Shown here: positions 30,046 to 38,187 of the stretch, in pieces
Position numbering within the stretch: position 1 is the first letter of the stretch
Layout of the letters: each line of letters opens with the position of its first letter
Assembly: GCA_038237625.1 (NCBI GenBank)
Contig: JBBRYM010000011.1
Location: forward strand, 32,741-96,740
Source of the DNA: JAWVFM01 sp038237625
Lineage (GTDB): Bacteria; Actinomycetota; Thermoleophilia; Solirubrobacterales; 70-9
Direction: 5' to 3'
Length of the DNA: 64,000 bases
Translations under genes and position numbers: made by a program
The notes under the pieces: generated by a model
Seen by the model: only the letters and a program-made list of their open reading frames with translations
What the model was told of the DNA's origin: nothing
Databases searched by the model: none

Positions 30046-31947
30046 ATGACGCGACTGTCCCGGGCGTTTCCCGTGTACCGAACTCGCGCGCTGCAGCTGG
30101 GCGCCGATGCCCTGCTGGCGGCATGCGCCTTCGCGCTCGCGTTTCGCCTGCGGTTCCTCGACACGCCGGGCGGGATTCCCGAGCGCTACTGGACGATGCT
30201 CTGGCACTCGGTCGCCTTCGTTGCGCTCGGCAAAGCGTGCGTCTTCGAGATCCTGGGCCTGCACCGCGATTGGTGGCGCTACTTCCGCCTGCCCGAGCTC
30301 TGGCCGGTGATCCGGGCCGCCGCGTTCGCCAGCGCCCTGCTGGTGGCGGTGTTCGTGCTCGCCAGGCCATTCGGCGACGGCCTGCCGCGCTCGGTGATCG
30401 TGTTCGACTTCATCTTTACCTTCATGTTCACCGGAGGCGCTCGGCTGGCCGTCCGGATGGTGGCCGAGCGACCCCGGCGGAGCTCCCGCCGCGACGCCCG
30501 CGGGATCCTCGTGATCGGCGCCGGCTCCGGCGGACAGATGGTCGTGCGCGAGATGCACCTGAACCCGAACCTCGGCGCCAGGGCGATCGGCTTCCTCGAC
30601 GACGATCCCCGCAAACGGGGGATGCGCGCCGCCGGGGTGAGCGTCCTCGGCACGACCGACGACATCGAGCCGGTCCTCGACAAGCGGGTTCCCGACGAAG
30701 TGGTGATCGCGATTCCGTCGGCGCCCGGAACGCTTCGCGCCAAGGTCGTCACGGCCTGTCGCGAGCGCGATATCCCGGTGCGCACGCTGCCGACCGTGTT
30801 CGAGCTGCTTCGCGGCGGCGTCCAGCTCACCCGCCAGCTTCGCGAGGTCAAGGTCGAAGATGTCCTAGGGCGCGAGCCGGTTGTGATGGAGCTCGACAGG
30901 GTCGGCGCCTACTTGCGCGACCGGATCGTGCTCGTGACGGGGGCGGGTGGCTCGATCGGATCCGAGCTTTCCCGTCAGATCGCGCGCGTTCACCCCAAGC
31001 TGCTCGTCCTGCTCGACCAGGCAGAGGACAACCTCTTCGAGATCGACAGCGAGATGAGCGAGAAATGGCATTTCACGCGCTTCGAGTCGGTGCTGGCCGA
31101 CTGCCGTGAGGGCGACCGGATGCTCGAGGTGATGCAGCGCTTCAAGCCCGACGTTGTCTTCCACGCGGCGGCGTACAAGCACGTCCCGCTGATGGAAGAG
31201 AATCCGCTCGAGGCCGTTCGCAACAACGCGATCGCCACGCGGATCGTCGCCGAGACCGCCGCGGTCGCGGGCGCCGAGCGCTTCGTCCTCATCTCGACCG
31301 ACAAGGCGGTCAACCCCCGCACCGTGATGGGCGCCTCCAAGGCGATGGCCGAGTGGGTCGTGGAGTCCGCCGGAGTCCGCCATCCCGGCACCCGATTCGT
31401 CACCGTCCGGTTCGGAAACGTGCTGGGTTCGTCGGGGAGCGTCGTGCCGATCTTCCGCCGCCAGATCGAGCGCGGCGGGCCGGTGACCGTCACCCACCCC
31501 GAGATGACGCGCTACTTCATGACGATTCCCGAGGCCGTGCAGCTGGTCATCCAGGCGGCAAACCTCGGCATCGTCTCGGGCGAGATCTTTGTCTTGGAGA
31601 TGGGCGAGCCGGTGCGGATCATGGACCTGGCGGCGAACATGATCCGACTTGCCGGCTACGAGCCCGAGGCGGACATCGCCATCGAGATCGTCGGCCCGCG
31701 CCCGGGCGAGAAGATCCATGAGGAGCTCCTGAATGACGAGGAGCGATCCGAGCCCACCACCGCCGACCGCATTGTGCGTGCCGTCCGCACGGTTCCCCTC
31801 GACTCCAACTGGGTGGCCGAGGCCCTCGAGCGGCTCGATCGGCTGGTCGCGTCGGGCGATGAGGCAGGGCTTGCTGTGCGCACTGTCGAGGTGGTGGCGG
31901 AGCATCGGGCGACCATGGCGAGCTTCATGGTCGACGCCGGGGCCTGA
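30046..31947 (+). CDS. CapD/WbpM-family nucleoside-diphosphate-sugar epimerase/dehydratase
   Basis: A 633-residue membrane enzyme of the long UDP-GlcNAc 4,6-dehydratase family. Four N-terminal hydrophobic segments (about 12-115) precede a first Rossmann domain (ILVIGAGSGGQMVVREM, about 151). The catalytic extended-SDR domain follows: VLVTGAGGSIGSELSRQI (about 288), AAYKHVPLMEENPLEA, and STDKAVNPRTVMGASKAMAE, where the usual SDR tyrosine is replaced by methionine as in WbpM/PglF. It makes 4-keto-6-deoxy sugars for rare sugar residues. It opens the polysaccharide locus. Confidence 0.9.
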   Translation: MTRLSRAFPVYRTRALQLGADALLAACAFALAFRLRFLDTPGGIPERYWTMLWHSVAFVALGKACVFEILGLHRDWWRYFRLPELWPVIRAAAFASALLVAVFVLARPFGDGLPRSVIVFDFIFTFMFTGGARLAVRMVAERPRRSSRRDARGILVIGAGSGGQMVVREMHLNPNLGARAIGFLDDDPRKRGMRAAGVSVLGTTDDIEPVLDKRVPDEVVIAIPSAPGTLRAKVVTACRERDIPVRTLPTVFELLRGGVQLTRQLREVKVEDVLGREPVVMELDRVGAYLRDRIVLVTGAGGSIGSELSRQIARVHPKLLVLLDQAEDNLFEIDSEMSEKWHFTRFESVLADCREGDRMLEVMQRFKPDVVFHAAAYKHVPLMEENPLEAVRNNAIATRIVAETAAVAGAERFVLISTDKAVNPRTVMGASKAMAEWVVESAGVRHPGTRFVTVRFGNVLGSSGSVVPIFRRQIERGGPVTVTHPEMTRYFMTIPEAVQLVIQAANLGIVSGEIFVLEMGEPVRIMDLAANMIRLAGYEPEADIAIEIVGPRPGEKIHEELLNDEERSEPTTADRIVRAVRTVPLDSNWVAEALERLDRLVASGDEAGLAVRTVEVVAEHRATMASFMVDAGA

Positions 31948-31989
31948 CCTCGCGGCCCTAGCGGACGCTGCTGCGGCGGCCTCGCCACG

Positions 31990-32038
31990 TAAGATCACCG
32001 CCGCCAGAGCGGCAAGCAGCAAGCAAGCAGCCGGCTGC
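31990..32038 (+). promoter_or_regulatory. Possible promoter and palindrome before the LytR_C pair
   Basis: TAAGAT (31990-31995) resembles a -10 element and would give a leader of about 80 bases to ATG 32080. The leader holds tandem AAGCAGC/AAGCAAGCAGC and a perfect 12-bp palindrome GCAGCCGGCTGC at 32027-32038. Function is unknown. Confidence 0.3.
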
Positions 32039-32079
32039 GGTCCGATTCCGCGCGGGCACACTCAAGTGAAGATGACCGC

Positions 32080-32841
32080 ATGCACCTGATCGATCGCATC
32101 GGCCCCTACCTCGGCGTGGCCGCGTTCGGTGCGCTGACCGTGCTCGCATTGCTCGTTTTCCTGCAGGCTCGCGAGGTGCGACGGCTGCGCGAGTGGGCGG
32201 GGCGTGCGCCCGAGCGCGCCGCCGAGGCCGCCGAGGCGACCGGAACAGCCGCTGAGGCGCGCGGCGAAACGGTCGTCCCGGAGCGTGAGCCTCTACGCGG
32301 GCGGGTCGGGGATTTCTTCCGTGGGATCGGGGAGCGCTTCGCCGAGCGCTTCGGCCCGGCCTACCGCGAGCTCGACCGCCGCTCGCCGGTCGACCCGCGC
32401 ATCCTCCTCGCGGTGCTTGTGGCCCTCGCCGTGGCGGCGGGAGTGATCACCGGGGGTTTTGGCCTCGGTGGCTCCAACGAGCCCGCCGCCACGCACGCTG
32501 GCGTACCCAAGCCTGGCAAGACCGAGGTGGCCGTCCTGAATGGATCCCAGGAGCAGGGCGTCACCGGCCAGCCGGGTCTGGCGCACACGGTTCTCGCGCA
32601 GGTTGTGAAGCCCGCCGGCTACCTCACCGGGGCAGTCACCAACGCACCTCACAGTTACGCGAAGACAACGGTCCTCTACGCCCATGGCCAGAGCGCCGCA
32701 GCGGCGCAACTGGCTGCCAGCGCCAAGAAGAAGCTCGGCGCGATGAGCACCCAGCCCATGAGCTCCGAGGTGCAGGCCATCGTCAACGGCGCTCCCCTGG
32801 CACTCGTCGTCGGCGTCGACGACGCTTTGTTCGGAGGGTGA
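32080..32841 (+). CDS. Two-pass membrane protein with LytR C-terminal domain (1)
   Basis: A 253-residue protein. An N-terminal helix (about 12-32) is followed by a cytoplasmic Ala/Glu-rich segment of about 75 residues, a second helix near 107-127 (ILLAVLVALAVAAGVITGGF) and an outer domain of about 110 residues beginning TEVAVLNGSQEQGVTG. That domain resembles LytR_C (PF13399), normally found behind LCP ligases that attach glycopolymers to peptidoglycan, but no LCP domain is present. The next gene is a paralogue of the same layout, 6 bases downstream. A role in envelope glycan attachment is an inference from domain and locus. Confidence 0.75.
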   Translation: MHLIDRIGPYLGVAAFGALTVLALLVFLQAREVRRLREWAGRAPERAAEAAEATGTAAEARGETVVPEREPLRGRVGDFFRGIGERFAERFGPAYRELDRRSPVDPRILLAVLVALAVAAGVITGGFGLGGSNEPAATHAGVPKPGKTEVAVLNGSQEQGVTGQPGLAHTVLAQVVKPAGYLTGAVTNAPHSYAKTTVLYAHGQSAAAAQLAASAKKKLGAMSTQPMSSEVQAIVNGAPLALVVGVDDALFGG

Positions 32842-32847
32842 GGCGCC

Positions 32848-33696
32848 GTGTCGCTGCACCGCATCCCCGACCTGATCTCACTCGCCGCGTTCGTCGGCGC
32901 GATCCTGCTCCTCCCCCTCTACCTCTCCCAGCGACGAGACGTCCTGCGGCTACGCGCCCTGCGCGAGCACGCACCTGACCACCCCGCCAAAGACATCGCG
33001 GCGAGCGAGGCGCTTCTCGACCGGGCCGAGGTCGAGCTCGAGCAGGTCCTCGTCGCGACCGGGCAGTTTCCCGCCGTCGCTTTGCGCGAGCCCACGACCG
33101 ACCCTGGCCAGATCACCCCGCTGCCGCCCGGAGAACGCCTTCAGACGGGGACGATGCGGGTTCCCGCGGGCGTCTCACCGACCTCCGAGCGCCCGGCACT
33201 GGAGCAGTTGACGATGGAGCGCGAGGCGCTCTTGCCGCACCCGCGGTGGCGCCATTTCGCGGTCCGCGTCACCCAGCCACGGGTGCTCGCGGTAGTCGGC
33301 CTCGCTGCGGTCGCGATCGGGGTCGGCGCTCTCGTCGCGTCGGGTGCTCTGCTTGGCGGCGGCAACGAGGCCGGGGCTCGGAACGCCAAGCCCGGCGCCA
33401 TCGCACCCGCCGACATCAGCGTTGCCGTCCTGAACGGGACCTCGACCCCCGGCCTGGCGGGCAGGGAAGCCGACAACGTCACGTCAAGCGGCTTCAAGCT
33501 CGACACCGTCACCGACACCCGCAAGCCCTACCAGCAGACCGTCGTGATGTTCGGGCCTGGTCAGCAGGCGGCCGCAGGCAAGGTCGCGCACGTCCTGGGC
33601 GTCACCCCCGTGCAGCCGATCGACGCCGAGACTCGCGGCCTGGCACCTCAGGCGGACGTGGTGGTGATCGCGGGCGCGGACCGGGCGAAGCCTTGA
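32848..33696 (+). CDS. Two-pass membrane protein with LytR C-terminal domain (2)
   Basis: A 282-residue paralogue of the preceding gene, starting at GTG behind GGAGGG. Helix 1 lies near 8-28, helix 2 near 144-166 (VLAVVGLAAVAIGVGALVASG), and the outer LytR_C-like domain starts ISVAVLNGTSTPGLAG near 190. The cytoplasmic loop is longer than in its neighbour. Both carry the AVLNG(S/T) motif at the same point, so a local duplication is likely. Its TGA stop overlaps the TTG start of the next gene. Confidence 0.75.
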   Translation: MSLHRIPDLISLAAFVGAILLLPLYLSQRRDVLRLRALREHAPDHPAKDIAASEALLDRAEVELEQVLVATGQFPAVALREPTTDPGQITPLPPGERLQTGTMRVPAGVSPTSERPALEQLTMEREALLPHPRWRHFAVRVTQPRVLAVVGLAAVAIGVGALVASGALLGGGNEAGARNAKPGAIAPADISVAVLNGTSTPGLAGREADNVTSSGFKLDTVTDTRKPYQQTVVMFGPGQQAAAGKVAHVLGVTPVQPIDAETRGLAPQADVVVIAGADRAKP

Positions 33697-34136
33697 TCCG
33701 CCGGCTCCCGGCGGGGGTGGCTCTCTTCTGCGTTCTCTGTGCCGCCGCCGCCGCGACGGCGGTCGGGGTCCTTCATTTCAAGACCTCTGACCTGGCCCTC
33801 GAAGTGCAGCGACTTGATTGCCGGGTCGCGCCCGGCTCGAAGGCGCACCCGGTCGCCCACATCCGCTTCTTCACTCGCTACAGCGACGCTCACGCCGAGG
33901 TTTCGATCGTCGGCCAGGGGCTGTCGCCCGCCCGCATTCTCGACGCCGATCTGCCGATCCAGGCCAACGTACCGGTGGCGCTCACCTGGGACGGTCGCAC
34001 CGACGCCGGTTCGAAGGCACCTCGCGGCCGTTACGCGCTGCGCGTGAACCTGCCGGAGCGTGGGCGAAACATGCTCTGGATCGCCCAGCGAATCCACGTC
34101 GGCGAGCCCTGCACGCGGCCCGAGCAGGGCAGTTGA
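33693..34136 (+). CDS. Exported protein with FlgD-like Ig fold, unknown function
   Basis: A 147-residue protein starting at TTG, overlapping the preceding stop by TTGA. A hydrophobic segment (about 5-27, AGVALFCVLCAAAAATAVGV) is a signal anchor. The outer part contains ALTWDGRTDAGSKAPRGRYALRV, a beta-sandwich pattern shared with FlgD/FlgD_ig-type domains often attached to secreted proteins. A cysteine lies near each end (DCRVAPG and GEPCTRP) and could form a disulfide. No enzyme motif is present. It is coupled to the polymerase-like gene downstream by another TTGA. Confidence 0.6.
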   Translation: MIRRLPAGVALFCVLCAAAAATAVGVLHFKTSDLALEVQRLDCRVAPGSKAHPVAHIRFFTRYSDAHAEVSIVGQGLSPARILDADLPIQANVPVALTWDGRTDAGSKAPRGRYALRVNLPERGRNMLWIAQRIHVGEPCTRPEQGS

Positions 34137-35587
34137 ACGCCTCGGCGGGCCAGGTACTTGGCCTGATTGCCGCTCTGGGAGGCGCGGCGGTTGGGCTGGT
34201 GGCCGCGCGGCGGCGGGTAAGGGCGGCTGCGCTGGCGGTCGCCCTGATCGCCGCTGTGGCGCTCATCGGCGGCGAGGTCTGGGACACGCCGCGCCTCATG
34301 TCGCTTCGCGGCCATCCCACTGTCGCCGCGGCCGCGGCCCTTGCGGTTCTGGCGGGAATCGGAGTGCTGGCGCTGGTCTTTCGGCGCCATCCGCCGCTCT
34401 TCGTCGGAGCAGCGCTTCTCACGCTTCCACTTCGCGTTCCGCTGGACATCGGCGGCCAGACTTCGAGCCTGCTGCTGCCCCTCTACCTGGTGATCGCCGC
34501 CGGCCTCGTGGCGGCGGTGCCCGGCGCGCTTAGGGGGGCGGACGTGAGCCGGCGAGAAGGGGCGGCCGCGTGGGTCAACCGGCTGCTCGCACTCATTCTC
34601 CTGCTCTACGCGGCGCAGGCCATGTATTCGCTCGACGTTCAGAACGCGATCGAGACGACGGCGTTCTTCTACGTGCCGTTCGCGGCTCTCTTCGTGTTGC
34701 TCGAAGACACAGTCCTGACCCGCCGCATGCTGGGGCAGGCGCTGATCGTCGTTGCGGGATTGGGTGTAGTCCTGGGGGTGATCGGCATCGTGGAGATGGC
34801 CACTCGCGGTCTCATCCTCAACGCAGACCTGCGCGCCGAGAACGCGCTCCACATCTACTTCCGGGTCAATTCGCTATTCCGCGATCCCAACATCTTCGGG
34901 CGCTACCTCGCCCTCGCCATCACCGCCTTGGCGGGCTACCTGGCTTGGGAAGGCCGGCTCTCTCGCGCGCTCGCCGCCCTCGGAGCCGCGGCGCTGATGC
35001 TCGTCGCCCTCGCTTTCAGCTTCTCGCTGACGAGCTTTGCCGCGCTGCTCGCCGGGCTCGTGGTCATCGGTTGGGCCCGCCTGGGAGCGAGGGTCACGAT
35101 CGCGGCGATTGCGGCGGCCGTACTCGCCGGCGCCATGTACGCGGCGGCGTTCGGCGCCAGCGGCACCGAGGTCTCCAGCGGGGGCGCGGGGCGCACGAGC
35201 CTGGTGCGCGGGGGCCTCGACCTGGCTCGCGACCGCCCGGTTTGGGGCTATGGCTCAGGCTCGTTCGGCCAGGCCTTCTATACCCGGATCGAGAAGGCAA
35301 AGACCACGGTCTCCCACGACACGCCGATCGAGGTGGCCGCGGAGCAGGGCGCCATCGGACTGCTCGCTTACGGCGCGCTGCTTGCAGCCTCGCTCGTGGC
35401 ATTGCTCTCGGGGGGAGCGCGGCGCTCCGCGGTCAGGGTCACGCTCGTCGCCCTGTTCGTCGCGATGCTCGTGCACTCGCTCGGCTACGCCAGCTTCCTC
35501 GAAGATCCGGCGACCTGGGCGATCCTCGCCTTCGGCCTGATCGCACCCCGGGCGCCGGATCCGCTCGCGGAGCCCGCACCCGCCTGA
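34133..35587 (+). CDS. O-antigen ligase/polymerase-like membrane protein
   Basis: A 484-residue protein with about 11-12 hydrophobic segments and one large outer loop. It fits the Wzy/WaaL superfamily that polymerises or transfers lipid-linked glycan repeats: the loop contains RVNSLFRDPNIFGRYLAL and, near residue 370, WGYGSGSFGQAFYTR ... HDTPIEVAAEQGAIGLLAY, the usual histidine-containing signature. The TTG start overlaps the previous stop. Next to a flippase, glycosyltransferases and a sugar transferase it is best read as the repeat-unit polymerase. Confidence 0.8.
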   Translation: MNASAGQVLGLIAALGGAAVGLVAARRRVRAAALAVALIAAVALIGGEVWDTPRLMSLRGHPTVAAAAALAVLAGIGVLALVFRRHPPLFVGAALLTLPLRVPLDIGGQTSSLLLPLYLVIAAGLVAAVPGALRGADVSRREGAAAWVNRLLALILLLYAAQAMYSLDVQNAIETTAFFYVPFAALFVLLEDTVLTRRMLGQALIVVAGLGVVLGVIGIVEMATRGLILNADLRAENALHIYFRVNSLFRDPNIFGRYLALAITALAGYLAWEGRLSRALAALGAAALMLVALAFSFSLTSFAALLAGLVVIGWARLGARVTIAAIAAAVLAGAMYAAAFGASGTEVSSGGAGRTSLVRGGLDLARDRPVWGYGSGSFGQAFYTRIEKAKTTVSHDTPIEVAAEQGAIGLLAYGALLAASLVALLSGGARRSAVRVTLVALFVAMLVHSLGYASFLEDPATWAILAFGLIAPRAPDPLAEPAPA

Positions 35588-35590
35588 GCG

Positions 35591-37129
35591 ATGGGCTACC
35601 TGCGCCGGCTGGCGACGACCGGAGCCGCCTACACGGCCTCCAGTATCGGCTCGAAGCTCATCGCGGTCTTCCTGCTGCCGCTCTACACGCGGCACCTGAG
35701 CCCGTCCGACTACGGCGCCGCGGAGGTGATGATCGCGAGCGTTGTCGTCGCCAGCATCGTCATCCGTTTCGGGATGATCGAGGCGATCCTGCGGTTCTAC
35801 TACCGCGACGACTTCGACCGCAGGGAGGTGCTCGCCTCCGGCTTCGCGGCGCTGCTTTGGACGTCGACCGTCGCCGCGGCAATCGCGTTGGCGTTCGCGG
35901 ATCCGATTTCGGTCGCGCTGTTGGGCCATTCCGATCCGGGACTCGCCCGGCTCGCCGTCCTTGGCCTGTGGACGCTGACCATCTGGGAGTACGTCCTTGC
36001 GCTTCTTCGGCTCGCCGAGCGCGCTCGGCTGTTCTTCGGGATGACGATCGCCAACGTCCTCGTGACGATCCCGGTCACCATCTGGCTTGTTGTCGTGAAC
36101 GGACAGGGGGCGGACGGGCTCGTGGCAGCGACCTATTCGACGGCGGTGCCCTTCATCGTCTGGAGGCTCGCGGCCGAACGGCACTCGCTGTCGCTTCTGC
36201 CCGATCGTGGCCTGCTTCGCAGGATGGCGCGGTTCGGCCTGCCGACCATGCCCGCGGAGCTCTCGCTCTACTCGCTCAGCTTCATCGACCGGCTGATCCT
36301 GGTGCGCCGGGCCAGCCTCGCCGAGGCCGGCATCTACGCGCTCGCCGTGAAGTTCGCCCAGGGCATGGGGGTGCTGGCGCGGGGTCTCCAGCTCGCCTGG
36401 CCGCCGCTCGCCTACTCGATCGCCGACGACGACGAAGCCCGCCGCGTCTACGCCCTCGTGTTCACTTGGTTCGCCGCCATCTGCGCGTTCGCCGCCACCG
36501 GGCTGTGGCTCTTCTCGCGCTGGATCGCACGGCTCCTCGCGGCTCCCGACTTCTTCCGGGCGCATGAGGCGGTGGGGCTGCTCGCGACCGGGGTGGGCCT
36601 CTACGCGCTCTACCTCGTGCAGGTGATCGTCCTCGGGCGGGTCAATCGCACCGAGCTGAGCCTCCCCGCGACGATCACCGGGACCGTTCTCAACGTCGGG
36701 CTGAACCTGGCGCTGGTGCCATCGCTTGGGATCGTGGGCGCCGGCATCGCCCTCGTCGCCAGCTACCTCGCGATCCTCCTGGTCACCTGGCTTCTGACCC
36801 GCCGGTTGTTCCCGGTGCCGTACGAGTGGGGCAGGCTGGCGGTGCTGATCGCCCTGTCTGCAGCGATCGTGGGCGGCGCGGAGGCGTTCACACCGACGGC
36901 CGGTGCGGCGGGATTCGTCCTGCGCACGCTGCTGTGGTCCGCGTTTCCCATTGCGCTTTGGCTGGGCGGTTTTCTCACCGGCGAGGAGCGCGAGGCCGCG
37001 ATGCGCCTCGTCTCTCCGGGTGCGATCCGCGCGAGGCTGGCCGCGATCCGCCGGGGTGCGCAGCGCGACGAGGGCCCGGACGACGCCGAGGTGCTCGAGG
37101 CGCTCGCGCGCGACGAGGACGCCCGCTGA
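35591..37129 (+). CDS. Polysaccharide flippase (Wzx/MATE-like)
   Basis: A 512-residue polytopic protein with about 12-14 helices, beginning TTGAAYTASSIGSKLIAVFL, LPLYTRHLSPSDYG, the classic start of the polysaccharide biosynthesis/oligosaccharide flippase family. A conserved mid-protein stretch GLPTMPAELSLYSLSFIDR lies near 213-231. The C-terminus has about 45 charged residues with acidic ending. It would move undecaprenyl-linked repeat units across the membrane for the polymerase encoded 3 bases upstream. Confidence 0.85.
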   Translation: MGYLRRLATTGAAYTASSIGSKLIAVFLLPLYTRHLSPSDYGAAEVMIASVVVASIVIRFGMIEAILRFYYRDDFDRREVLASGFAALLWTSTVAAAIALAFADPISVALLGHSDPGLARLAVLGLWTLTIWEYVLALLRLAERARLFFGMTIANVLVTIPVTIWLVVVNGQGADGLVAATYSTAVPFIVWRLAAERHSLSLLPDRGLLRRMARFGLPTMPAELSLYSLSFIDRLILVRRASLAEAGIYALAVKFAQGMGVLARGLQLAWPPLAYSIADDDEARRVYALVFTWFAAICAFAATGLWLFSRWIARLLAAPDFFRAHEAVGLLATGVGLYALYLVQVIVLGRVNRTELSLPATITGTVLNVGLNLALVPSLGIVGAGIALVASYLAILLVTWLLTRRLFPVPYEWGRLAVLIALSAAIVGGAEAFTPTAGAAGFVLRTLLWSAFPIALWLGGFLTGEEREAAMRLVSPGAIRARLAAIRRGAQRDEGPDDAEVLEALARDEDAR

Positions 37130-37198
37130 GGGCTACCCGCCTGCATCGCCGCCGGATACGAACGTAGCCACTCGGGCGTCGGCTCACTCCGGTGGCGG

Positions 37199-37461
37199 CT
37201 AGCGGACGAAGAGCTGCTTGGCGACCGATGGGACGTCGCCCTTGCCGGTCTTGGCGTCGATGAAGAGCATGTACGGGCCCGGTGGCGCGACCGCGCTTCG
37301 CGGCGGCGAAGCCACGGTGACCGAGCCCGAATCACGTGAGACGACCGGCAGGTCGACCTCGCGCCGATCGCCCGACGAGGTGCGTGAGCGCGGTGTTGCG
37401 GACCAGCACGACCTTGTCGATCTTCCCGGCGTCGGGGGCCGATGGCCCTGGGCCGAAAAGT
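37199..37461 (-). pseudogene. 3' remnant of a galactose-oxidase-like (DUF1929) gene
   Basis: Only the end of a gene is left. The minus strand reads GKIDKVVLVRNTALTHLV in one frame, then after a frameshift near 37366-37380 reads DRREVDLPVVSRDSGSVTV, VAPPGPYMLFIDAKTGK, GDVPSVAKQLFVR and stop in another. This is the well-known C-terminal DUF1929 domain of galactose oxidase/GlxA-like copper-radical oxidases. The kelch propeller and the rest are missing, replaced by the neighbouring lipoprotein gene. The 37130-37525 gap holds nothing else I can identify. Confidence 0.7.
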
Positions 37462-37525
37462 CATCCCTACCCCGCTTGCCCGCTGGCCAGCCTCGGGAAA
37501 TTATCACTCGAGACCTACGGCGGCA

Positions 37526-38119
37526 CTAGCAGCCGGGACGCTGCTGCGGCCGGCCCGGTGTGGTCCGGTCCTTTGCCATCGACCGGGCGAAGCGCAAGGC
37601 GATCTTGGCCGAGACCGAGCCGCTGATCGCGTAGTCCCCCTGCATGGATTTCAGAGTTGCCGGCCACACGACCGTCGCATAGGGGGAGCCGCTCGGCAGC
37701 CGGTAGTCGTCCAGCACGGCGTGATAGGGACCAACGTGAACCGCCCGGGGATGGACGGGTCCGCAGCCGTCGAATCCCGCGTTGCCGTATTGGATCGTGA
37801 GCGTCTTGTGGTTCGCCAGCAAAAGATCGAGCTGAGCCGAGCCGGTCTTGCGGCTCACGTGGACCGGGCGGTTGTTGAGCGATGTCCCGTGTGGCAGGTC
37901 GGCGGGCAGCCTGACCGGCACGTCAACATTCGCAGCGATCAGCCTCGTCGCGTCGCCAATCGTCGGCGGACGCGTATGGCGCATCTGCTTCAGAGCGTTC
38001 CGCACGTGTGGCGGCTTCGGTTTGGGCGGTCCGAAAACAGCTGCAGCGTCGCCGGATCCTCCGCAGCCGGGGAGGAAGGCGAGGAGGACGACGAGAGCGA
38101 AAACCCGAAACCAGCGCAC
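37526..38119 (-). CDS. Lipoprotein of unknown function
   Basis: A 197-residue protein from a GTG start with a lipoprotein signal: FRVFALVVLLAFLPGCGG, lipobox LPGC near residue 18. The mature part begins with a Pro/Lys-rich spacer, then a domain containing VRLPADLPHGTSLNNRPVHV, LDLLLANHKTLTIQYG and TLKSMQGDYAISGSVSAKIALRFARSM, which recalls DUF4367-type outer domains that bind or sense at the membrane; this similarity is weak. A TACTGT hexamer ends 6 bases before the start, so it has its own leaderless promoter behind the terminator-like hairpin at 38143-38187. Confidence 0.7.
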   Translation of the reverse strand: MRWFRVFALVVLLAFLPGCGGSGDAAAVFGPPKPKPPHVRNALKQMRHTRPPTIGDATRLIAANVDVPVRLPADLPHGTSLNNRPVHVSRKTGSAQLDLLLANHKTLTIQYGNAGFDGCGPVHPRAVHVGPYHAVLDDYRLPSGSPYATVVWPATLKSMQGDYAISGSVSAKIALRFARSMAKDRTTPGRPQQRPGC

Positions 38120-38125
38120 CCGGCA

Positions 38126-38131
38126 ACAGTA
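38126..38131 (-). promoter_or_regulatory. -10 element for the lipoprotein gene, predicted leaderless
   Basis: Minus-strand TACTGT, 6 bases before the GTG start at 38119. Confidence 0.5.
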
Positions 38132-38142
38132 ATGTCGGCACG

Positions 38143-38187
38143 CGATGGACGAGAAACGCAACCTACGGCAACGTTTCTCGTCCATCG
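38143..38187 (-). terminator. 16-bp perfect hairpin at the end of the GT2 gene
   Basis: Arms 38143-38158 and 38172-38187 are perfect reverse complements (core GATGGACGAGAAACG) with a 13-base loop. On the minus strand one arm is the last codons of the glycosyltransferase gene and its TAG stop lies in the loop. No T-run follows, so it may act as a terminator, an mRNA-stabilising 3' hairpin, or be a mobile-element relic. Confidence 0.55.
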
